Origin: Bacteroidota bacterium
GTDB lineage: Bacteria > Bacteroidota > Ignavibacteria > UBA10030 > UBA8401
Assembly: GCA_020052095.1 (NCBI GenBank)
Contig: JAGVPT010000172.1
Coordinates: 1-39,439, forward strand
DNA: 39,439 nt
Direction: 5' to 3'
Of the stretch, positions 16,398-23,987 are shown piece by piece; position 1 is the first letter of the stretch, and the number at the start of each line of letters is the position of its first letter. The position numbers were made by a program, and so were the translations under genes. The notes beneath the pieces were generated by a model. That model made no database searches. It was not told the DNA's origin and saw nothing but the letters and a program-made list of their open reading frames with translations.

Positions 16398-19127
16398 ATG
16401 AGAGCATCTTTACAGATTATCCTGATATTTTTAATTCTTGCGTTTGGAATGGGTATATCGAGCTCGATCATCGTCGCGCAACAGGTAATTGATCCTGCAA
16501 ACTACATCACGTCCGACAACGCCCCAAATCAAACAGCTGGCGGGACAGCCGATACACCAGAATACAAAGAAATCGGGCCGTGGTACACAGGAACTACCGG
16601 TCTGGCGTGGGGAAGCGACTATCGGCAAACATCCCAGGCGGGTGGGGAAAGCATAATAGGCAGGTCCGCGAAATGGATAACGAACATACCTGCCGGGAAA
16701 TCGGGCAACTTCGTTCTCTACGTGTATGTTATTCAGTCGCCGAACAATGCATCCAATGTTTATTATACTGTGCAGAGAGAGTTTGAGACAGTGGTGTTGG
16801 ATTCCCTCCGCCATGACCAACGCCGCACGACCGTTAATCCGAATACCGCGGTCGGCAACGGCGCGTGGGTTCCCCTTACAATCCAGCCCCTGACAGTCGG
16901 GAACGTGTTCACAACGCTTGGAGCAGATTCTGCTTCGGGAACAACAATTATGCGTGCTGACGGGATTCGATGGCTTCGGAGCACCGCAACCGGTTCCGAT
17001 CTAGAATTTGGCCGCCGGAACAAGACCCTTTTTGATAACACTCGTATCGGAGAAAACTGGCTTGACTCCCCGTTAGGATCGATCACCTACAAAGAGATGC
17101 CTTTCTTCAATTTGGGGGCTCAGGATCTTATTGTGAGCAGTGTTCATGCGGTAAAGAGCCCGGGACGATGGGACTTTAAGCCGACGATAGGTAGTTTTCC
17201 TCTGACCATTCATCCAGGGCAGAAGGTGATAGTGCAAGTCGGATTCCGTCCGTTCCAGGAAGAATCGGTGACAGATACAATGGTTGTGGAAAGCAACGAC
17301 TCACTCGAGGCCAAAGCCACAATTCCATTATCGGGAAACGGAATCAACTATAACTTTATCCTGAATGCAAGCTTGAGTAACGAGCCGCATTACAATGCGC
17401 CATTTAACAACCTGGGAAACCCGAAGCGGCCAGTGATCTCATTGATCGGTCCTGGATGGACTGAGAGCGGGACAGGTTATGCTGCCTTCCCTTACCCAAT
17501 TGCCGCCGGCAACACACACGGGATCTACACATTCGATACGGCTCCGACAACCGGAGTCGAACATGATTTCCAGTTGCCCGACAGCTTGAATGGGAAACCA
17601 GGATCGTCGGGATATTACTTCATAGAATGGGGCGTTATTGCCTTCACTTCCAACTCTGAGTCCAACACACAGGCGACAATTATTCCGCCGTTTTCGACGG
17701 ACACCATTCGAACGACATTTACTCAAAATGACGCCGTTGGCACGCCGCCCTTCTGGAAATCGATCGCACCTTCCGCAGTATTTCTCACGCAAGGAGATTT
17801 TGTGAAAGTCCTCTACAACCGGCCCGCAGCGCCACCCTACGGCCCAGTTCTTCGAGCCGACCTGCTGCGCATAAGGAAAATTCCGACCGGTCCAGCGATC
17901 GTGGCATCGGATAACGTGAATTTCCAAAATGTGTCAATTTTTCCTGGAATTCGAGCGGCGGAAGATAATTACCGATTGGATGTTCAGATCAATAGCGGAG
18001 GAGAGAGCCTGCTTCGAATTGACAGCCTGAAATTTAGAACGGGAAAGTACTATTCGATAGTCAATCTTCCCTCGTTCCCGTTTGAGTTGCCGGCTATCAA
18101 CGGGAGTGTGAACCTGACGATAAAATTCACCCCCGACACCATCGCGAATGGACTCACGGACTTAGTGTCAATTTATTCGAACGACACCACCAAGAATCCT
18201 TACCACATCAACATAACTGGAAATGGAGTCGGCACCAACTTGACTGTTGAGGAAAATGATCCTACTTCATTCATTTATCCGCCAAGTCCCGTTGTGTATC
18301 CCGACCTTGCCAATATGAGCAAGTGGCAGACGATCACCGATCCCAATGCCAGCGCCGGTTCCCGACTGATCGGTTATGTGTACTGGCTGGCTACAGATCC
18401 GCAGCGGAACAAAACATCCTACGTCGAGTACTTCCCAAAAATTCCGCGACGAATCGGAATGCCAGTAGAAATTGACACCTTCCGAATCTATGCGCAAGTC
18501 CCCCCGGGGTCGGGCAACTCCTCGCCCAGAGTAAGGTACATCATTTTTCCGCAAGGAGGAGGAACGCCAATCATCGACACCATCTCTCAGAATGGTCAAT
18601 CCAGCAGTGTTTTCCTGGGGCAAGCTGCATTCCTGCGATCGGATGATAGAGACGCCCACTCGGCAGGCGGCGGTCCCGGCATCAACGGATACATTCGCAT
18701 AGAGAATGACACGACCCTCGTGAGCGACTACTACAAAGATTCGACTGTAAACAGGGCACGCCGTGACACCTTCGTCATTCGCGCCGATGCAATTATTCTC
18801 CGGCAGAAGACATCCGATGTTGAGTACTACGTGTATCCCACGCTCCCGGGCGAGTATGAACTAGCCCAAAATTATCCGAATCCGTTTAATCCGACGACAG
18901 AAGTCCGATTCTCGCTGAAGGTACGCGGGACCGTCGATCTTCGCATCTACGACATCCTCGGCCGCGAAGTGAGAACTCTGACGTCAGAGCGGATGGGGGC
19001 CGGTACTTACAGGGTCATGTGGGACGGAAGAACCAATCTCGGAAGTGCGGCTGCCACCGGGGTCTATTTCTACAGACTCATTGTGAACGACTATGTGGCG
19101 ACGAAGAAGATGCTTTTATTGAAGTAA
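16398..19127 (+). CDS. Large secreted ASH-domain protein with type IX secretion sorting signal
   Basis: About 909 residues. A signal peptide (LQIILIFLILAFGMGISSS) is followed by a mostly beta-sandwich protein. Two segments, about 230-318 and 506-612, look like ASPM/SPD-2/Hydin (choice-of-anchor D) domains, each ending in the signature (S/T)GNG (IPLSGNGIN and INITGNGVG). The last ~90 residues form a type A sorting domain: YELAQNYPNPFNPTTEVRF, LRIYDILGREVRTL, GVYFYRLIVNDY and terminal KKMLLLK. Such tails direct export through the outer membrane and surface attachment. No catalytic motif is seen, so a structural surface protein is likely. It lies within the envelope block after a 117-bp gap that holds an inverted repeat, and may be separately regulated. 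Confidence 0.82.
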   Translation: MRASLQIILIFLILAFGMGISSSIIVAQQVIDPANYITSDNAPNQTAGGTADTPEYKEIGPWYTGTTGLAWGSDYRQTSQAGGESIIGRSAKWITNIPAGKSGNFVLYVYVIQSPNNASNVYYTVQREFETVVLDSLRHDQRRTTVNPNTAVGNGAWVPLTIQPLTVGNVFTTLGADSASGTTIMRADGIRWLRSTATGSDLEFGRRNKTLFDNTRIGENWLDSPLGSITYKEMPFFNLGAQDLIVSSVHAVKSPGRWDFKPTIGSFPLTIHPGQKVIVQVGFRPFQEESVTDTMVVESNDSLEAKATIPLSGNGINYNFILNASLSNEPHYNAPFNNLGNPKRPVISLIGPGWTESGTGYAAFPYPIAAGNTHGIYTFDTAPTTGVEHDFQLPDSLNGKPGSSGYYFIEWGVIAFTSNSESNTQATIIPPFSTDTIRTTFTQNDAVGTPPFWKSIAPSAVFLTQGDFVKVLYNRPAAPPYGPVLRADLLRIRKIPTGPAIVASDNVNFQNVSIFPGIRAAEDNYRLDVQINSGGESLLRIDSLKFRTGKYYSIVNLPSFPFELPAINGSVNLTIKFTPDTIANGLTDLVSIYSNDTTKNPYHINITGNGVGTNLTVEENDPTSFIYPPSPVVYPDLANMSKWQTITDPNASAGSRLIGYVYWLATDPQRNKTSYVEYFPKIPRRIGMPVEIDTFRIYAQVPPGSGNSSPRVRYIIFPQGGGTPIIDTISQNGQSSSVFLGQAAFLRSDDRDAHSAGGGPGINGYIRIENDTTLVSDYYKDSTVNRARRDTFVIRADAIILRQKTSDVEYYVYPTLPGEYELAQNYPNPFNPTTEVRFSLKVRGTVDLRIYDILGREVRTLTSERMGAGTYRVMWDGRTNLGSAAATGVYFYRLIVNDYVATKKMLLLK

Positions 19128-19244
19128 TAAAGAACGACAGCACGGCTGCCATGAAAAGTGACGGTCGTATATGCCTACAGATGAGCGACAATCCACACTG
19201 CCGCGTGGGGTCGTCCTCACGTTGGGTTGGATGGGCGGAGTTCC

Positions 19245-22200
19245 ATGACTCTCAAAACTATCATTCTCTTCTTACTGGCCGCCGGCGGCGTCAGCTACTT
19301 TGTCCCGACGCCGCAGGAGGTTCGTGATTCCTTCACCGCGGGTCAGAATTTTTACGCATCGAAAGACTATCGAAAAGCGATCGATCAATACAACAAGATT
19401 CTCGCAACCGAAAGCAATCTGCTGACGGCTGACAGCGTACGGGTTTCCCTCCTCAATGGCGAGCTTGACGCCGGCGTTCGGACTGCCGCCATCTATCAGA
19501 AAGCAAATGCATACCGCAACCTCGGCAGGAATGATTCGGCGACTGCTCTCTTCCGCCTTGTCCAGACGCGTTTCGATACCCCCAAGCTCCTCGTCCTCGC
19601 TCAGTATCAAATCTATGACATTTTCTACCAGCAGAAGGAGTACGACAGCGTCGTCGTTGCGGCTCGTGATCTCGTTACAAGGTATCCTTTTGACGAGAAA
19701 GTTGAACAGGCCTACTACGACATCGGCTGGGCGTTTCGGCTGAAGAAGGAGTACGATAGCTCCACCGTTGCTTTTAAGTACCTGGTTGACATGTACAAGA
19801 GTAGTCCCTTGCGGGTGCGGGCTATGTACCAGATCGGCCAGAATGATCTCGACGATTCGAACTGGCGCAACGCTCTGAAAAGCTTTCAGACCCTGATCAA
19901 TGAGTACCAACTGGAATCGTTCGCAAAAACCGAGTTTGAGAAGATGGAGTTACGAACGAACAAGGAGAGACAGATTTTCGATGCGGCCTCCAACCGCGAG
20001 TCCGACAACACGAGCTTGGAACTAGTGTCGAAATCCGAATTCAAGATCGCAGAGGCGTACCAGCGGATGGACATGTATGATTCCTCGATGCAGCGGTACC
20101 GGTCCATTATTAAGCGCTATACGCTGCTTCCTACGCTTGCGGAGATTTCATACATCAAGATGGCGGAATTAACGCTCCAGGTGAAAGGGACAGAAGCGGC
20201 GATTGCGGTGTACAAGGGTGCCATCGACGAAAACTTTCAGAACAAGGTGTTCCAGGCCCGGATGCAGTACAAAGTGGCGCGGACGTATCAGGATAAAGAT
20301 GTGTTCACGCGGGCGGCGGACGAGTATGCATTCTATGTGAAAGCGTATGGAGAGTTCGCACTCCAGTCAGATTTTTCGGTCGAGAATGCACGCTTTTTTG
20401 TGGTCCTTAACAGAAATGCGGCAATGGAGTACGAGGAGGTAATTGCATCGAGCGATTCCTTCCTCGTGAACCATCCGGAGAGTGAATATACTCCAAAGGC
20501 TCTTCTTCTCCGCGGGCTATCGTTTCAGAGCCTCGGAAAGCTTGACCAGGCACGGCAAACGTATGAAGACCTGATCGCGAGGTTCTCCGCTTCGACGGAA
20601 GCGTACCAGGCACGAACGCAGAATGCGAAATCGTATTATGATGAGAAAGACTACGCCCAGGCGGTAAAATATTATGAGGCCTTGCTTCGTGAAGATCTCT
20701 CAAAAATCGACGTCAACGCTGCAAACTACTATCTTGGGGTCTGTTATTTTGCCCTTGCGCGGTATGACGACGCCATTCGAACGCTTAACACCGTCGCTTC
20801 TCAATCGGCGTTCTATCCCTTTGCGTTTGCGCGCCTAGTGAAGACGCTCATAGCTCAGACAAAGTACGAAGAGGGAGAAAAATACATTACCGACGTTATC
20901 GAACGGGGAACGAAAGATACCGCAAGCTATACCGCCTATTCGCATCTTGCTCACGGAGACTTGCTGGCAGCATGGGGAAAATATGACAAGGCGATCGACG
21001 AGATGTCGACTGTGCTCAAGGATTCGTCAATCAATGAGAACGCGAGATTCCAGGCAACGTACGCACGCGGGGCACTCTATCAGCAAACGAAGAGATTTGG
21101 TGATGCCATCAAAGAGCTGGAGTTTTGCCTCAGCCAGCCGAATTTCAGGAAGAACTTTTTCGGTTTAATCGCTGCTGCGAATGAGAAACTCGCCTTGAGT
21201 TACGTTGGCGTTGGCCGGAAGAAAGAAGCAGTCGCGACGATGTCCCAACTTCTCGCAAATGCCCTCACTGCGGCGGAAAAGATCCGCTATCTTTCCGGGC
21301 TCACCGAGGTGTATGCACAGCTCAACGAATTCCAGAAGGTAGTAGAATACGGAAGTCAAATCGTCGCCGCCGATAGCGCAGACGACAATTCGCGGGCAAA
21401 GGCGTATGCGACACTTTCGAACGCTTACGGGAATCTTAATGACCTTGCGAAGTCGACCGCCGCGCTCTTCGAGGCGGCTGAACGACTTCCTGCGCATCCC
21501 TACATCCGAGATTTGATCTTTGAAACCGCAATGCTCCATTACGACTCGCAGGATTTCGTCGGGGCAGGAGAATTGTTCCGGAAATATATTGAAAAATACC
21601 AGACGGGGGACAAGTATGAGGACGCCTTCTATTATGAATCGGAGTGTCTGACACACTCGGGGAAGACCGAGGAAGGGATCGCTTCACTTCAGAAATACAT
21701 GATCCAATATCCCTCGAGTTCGCGGTTGGCAGATGCGCAATACGAGATTGCCGAAACATACTACAATACGAACCGGTTCGAAGAAGCAGCCCGCGAATAT
21801 GCCCGCACTGCCCGACTTTTTCCAAAGTCTGACTTCGCCGTGTCATCCCTCTACAATCAAGGGTGGTGCTACTACCGGATGACAGACACCCTGAAAATGG
21901 TTTCGGCTTTCCGCCAGCTTGTCGATGTCTATCCCGAGAGCAAAGAAGCCTCAGACGCGCAGTTCAGCATTGGGGACTTCTACTATAATGCACAATCGTA
22001 TGACAGCGCAAGGATTGCGTACCAGAAGATTCTGGACAAGTATCCGGCCTATGCTAGGGTTGAAGAGGCAAAGGAGCTCGTCCGCGAATTAAGCCAGATC
22101 ACCTCGTACAGGGAGTACGAGGCAGGGATGAGGAGCTTCGACGACAAAGATTACGCGACGGCAATTACAAAGCTTGAAAGTGTTGTGCATAAATACCCGG

Positions 22201-22388
22201 ATGCCGATGTCGTGTCCGCATGTGAGGTGAATATCGCCTCCGCATACGAACAGATCGGAGAAAGGGAAAGGGCGTTGAAGTTATTCGAAGAGATCATCAA
22301 TAAGTATTCTCCCGTATCAACAGCGCAGACGATCGTCTTTTTTGCTGAACTGCACAGGCGGTGGATCGAAAGCGGCAGGACTGAATGA
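19245..22388 (+). CDS. Tetratricopeptide-repeat envelope protein
   Basis: About 1047 residues. The N-terminus (KTIILFLLAAGGVSYFVP) is a signal peptide or anchor. The rest is almost wholly TPR helices, with repeated patterns such as FYASKDYRKAIDQYNKIL, YNTNRFEEAAREYARTARLF and FYYNAQSYDSARIAYQKIL. This resembles long arrays of BamD/CpoB-type repeats used as periplasmic scaffolds. The ATG at 19245, with GGAG 4 nt upstream, is preferred over a TTG at 19227. It begins 117 nt after the sorting-signal gene and overlaps the following DUF4159 gene by ATGA, which strongly suggests a shared complex. A scaffold role is inferred; no partner can be named. Confidence 0.83.
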   Translation: MTLKTIILFLLAAGGVSYFVPTPQEVRDSFTAGQNFYASKDYRKAIDQYNKILATESNLLTADSVRVSLLNGELDAGVRTAAIYQKANAYRNLGRNDSATALFRLVQTRFDTPKLLVLAQYQIYDIFYQQKEYDSVVVAARDLVTRYPFDEKVEQAYYDIGWAFRLKKEYDSSTVAFKYLVDMYKSSPLRVRAMYQIGQNDLDDSNWRNALKSFQTLINEYQLESFAKTEFEKMELRTNKERQIFDAASNRESDNTSLELVSKSEFKIAEAYQRMDMYDSSMQRYRSIIKRYTLLPTLAEISYIKMAELTLQVKGTEAAIAVYKGAIDENFQNKVFQARMQYKVARTYQDKDVFTRAADEYAFYVKAYGEFALQSDFSVENARFFVVLNRNAAMEYEEVIASSDSFLVNHPESEYTPKALLLRGLSFQSLGKLDQARQTYEDLIARFSASTEAYQARTQNAKSYYDEKDYAQAVKYYEALLREDLSKIDVNAANYYLGVCYFALARYDDAIRTLNTVASQSAFYPFAFARLVKTLIAQTKYEEGEKYITDVIERGTKDTASYTAYSHLAHGDLLAAWGKYDKAIDEMSTVLKDSSINENARFQATYARGALYQQTKRFGDAIKELEFCLSQPNFRKNFFGLIAAANEKLALSYVGVGRKKEAVATMSQLLANALTAAEKIRYLSGLTEVYAQLNEFQKVVEYGSQIVAADSADDNSRAKAYATLSNAYGNLNDLAKSTAALFEAAERLPAHPYIRDLIFETAMLHYDSQDFVGAGELFRKYIEKYQTGDKYEDAFYYESECLTHSGKTEEGIASLQKYMIQYPSSSRLADAQYEIAETYYNTNRFEEAAREYARTARLFPKSDFAVSSLYNQGWCYYRMTDTLKMVSAFRQLVDVYPESKEASDAQFSIGDFYYNAQSYDSARIAYQKILDKYPAYARVEEAKELVRELSQITSYREYEAGMRSFDDKDYATAITKLESVVHKYPDADVVSACEVNIASAYEQIGERERALKLFEEIINKYSPVSTAQTIVFFAELHRRWIESGRTE

Positions 22389-23806
22389 CGCAGAAGTGGT
22401 GGCTCGACAAATATCGGCGGTATCTGCTTATCGCGATCGTCGGGTCGTCAATGATTCATTTGATCGTGGGAGGTGTTATTCGTATCATCCAAGGGCCTGA
22501 GGAGAAGGTCCTCACTGTGAGGCTGAGAACGTACGACGTTATCAAGCCGCCGATTCGGTACGATGCCCAGCCTCCCCGCTTTATAAAGTCCTTCACACTT
22601 GCGAAAGAGGTTGCCTACACACCGCAGACGATGGCGCGAGAAATCAAGTTTACACGCTCAGAAATTCCGCGCTCGACGGCGCCTGCGAATTCCCGCTCGA
22701 GCGCACCTCCATCGGGGGGGCGTGGCCGGGGAGAGGGGAGCGTGTTTTTCGGCGCATTGACAGCAGGTGCCGGCGCAAGCGAGCTTGGCTGGGGAATCCC
22801 GGGGGGCGCGCAGAGTTACGGGAGAAGCTTCGGGGTGGGCGGGAGCGGAGGGTGGGGAGCCGGTCCGGGTGACGGGAAAGACTGGGGACCGCAGTTCGCT
22901 TCCGACGTAGAGAACACCCGATCAACCGGCGGCGGAGGGTTGTCCGCGATGAAAGACGAGTTGATAAGCTATGAAAATTTCAGCGATCGATTTGACGGCT
23001 GGTTTGAAGTAAACCCGCGGAACAAGAAGGACATCAAAGGATTCTTGAATATTTATCAGTTGCAGTACAACTCGACCCGGCTGGAAAAGGCGCCGACGGA
23101 CAACAAGGGAGTTCAGATCCAGGGATGGATCGTCGTCGACAATCAACCGTCGTGGAACTGCGTTCCCCAGGCACTCCAGTCGCTCGCGCAGTACGCAAAC
23201 GACAGCACCAAGCTGAGCGTTCAAATTCGGGGGACGGTGCGCCTCGATTCGAAAGAGTTAAATACGATTCCGTTTCTCTTCATGATGGGATTTCAAGCCG
23301 CCATCAAATATTCGAAGGAGGAAGCGAGGGCGCTCGGCCATTATTTGAAGAATGGGGGGTTTCTCCTTATCGATGACGGCAATGCATACCAACCCGGCGC
23401 TTTTAACCAGTCGGTGCGGCAAATGCTCCGCGATGCTCTCGGGTACGAAGCCGTCTTTGAACGCGTTTCCGCATCGCATCAATTATTTCATTCGTTCGAA
23501 GATTTCAGCGCGCCGCCGTCGGGCGATGACATGGTCCGTTACGACCCGAATGTCCGCGCAGTGAAGGAGATCTATCCATTCGTTGACGCAATATTCATTA
23601 ACGGAAGGATGGTGGCTCTCGTGTCGAATCGCGGCTATTGCTTCGCCTGGGGATACTGGAAATATATTCCCCCTTCGGCGGGGGGACCATACGACAATCA
23701 ACGCCAACTCCAGTTCGGTCTCAACGTGATCGTCTACGCCCTCGGACAGAGAGGGGGTATTGTGGATCAGAACCGAACACGGGTTGCGTCGGAACAACGG
23801 CATTGA
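22385..23806 (+). CDS. Membrane-anchored DUF4159 protein with TonB-like N-terminus
   Basis: A 473-residue protein. One transmembrane segment (LLIAIVGSSMIHLIVGGVI, residues ~14-33) is followed by a Pro-rich stretch and then a Gly-rich linker (~105-180, e.g. GGSGGWGAGPGDG). This layout recalls TonB-type anchors. Residues ~240-460 form a DUF4159 domain, with LKNGGFLLIDDGN, HQLFHSFEDF, INGRMVALVSNRGYCFAWG and the C-terminal RQLQFGLNVIVYALG. It starts inside the stop of the TPR gene (ATGA), so the two are translationally coupled. Together with the DUF4159 lipoprotein at 13501-15069 it could place related domains on both sides of the periplasm. The function is unknown. Confidence 0.78.
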   Translation: MTQKWWLDKYRRYLLIAIVGSSMIHLIVGGVIRIIQGPEEKVLTVRLRTYDVIKPPIRYDAQPPRFIKSFTLAKEVAYTPQTMAREIKFTRSEIPRSTAPANSRSSAPPSGGRGRGEGSVFFGALTAGAGASELGWGIPGGAQSYGRSFGVGGSGGWGAGPGDGKDWGPQFASDVENTRSTGGGGLSAMKDELISYENFSDRFDGWFEVNPRNKKDIKGFLNIYQLQYNSTRLEKAPTDNKGVQIQGWIVVDNQPSWNCVPQALQSLAQYANDSTKLSVQIRGTVRLDSKELNTIPFLFMMGFQAAIKYSKEEARALGHYLKNGGFLLIDDGNAYQPGAFNQSVRQMLRDALGYEAVFERVSASHQLFHSFEDFSAPPSGDDMVRYDPNVRAVKEIYPFVDAIFINGRMVALVSNRGYCFAWGYWKYIPPSAGGPYDNQRQLQFGLNVIVYALGQRGGIVDQNRTRVASEQRH

Positions 23807-23816
23807 GTGAAAAAGA

Positions 23817-23936
23817 AGATTGCAAGATTACAAGGATTGCAAGATTACAAGATTGCAAGATTACAAGGATTGCAAAATTACAAGATTGCAGGATTACAAG
23901 ATTGGAAGATTAAAGGATTGTGAGAGTTTGAGATTG
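23817..23936 (+). repeat. Tandem array of 8-bp units (AGATTGCA/AGATTACA)
   Basis: The 181-bp spacer between the second DUF4159 gene and the peptidoglycan hydrolase gene is mostly a degenerate tandem array. Units alternate between AGATTGCA and AGATTACA for about 14 copies, with two 9-bp units carrying an extra G and decay towards the 3' end. The sense strand can be read as a short repetitive peptide, but that frame is only an overlap with the preceding gene. There are no unique spacers, so this is not a CRISPR array. Confidence 0.9.
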
Positions 23937-23987
23937 TAGGCTAGAGCGGATTTAGGAAACTAGGACCGAGAAGTCAAGGAGGAAGGG

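Noticed and set aside
23817-23936. Possible CRISPR array
   Set aside because: Units are only 8-9 bp, directly adjacent, with no unique spacers and no cas genes nearby. The same reasoning excludes the 7-bp arrays.
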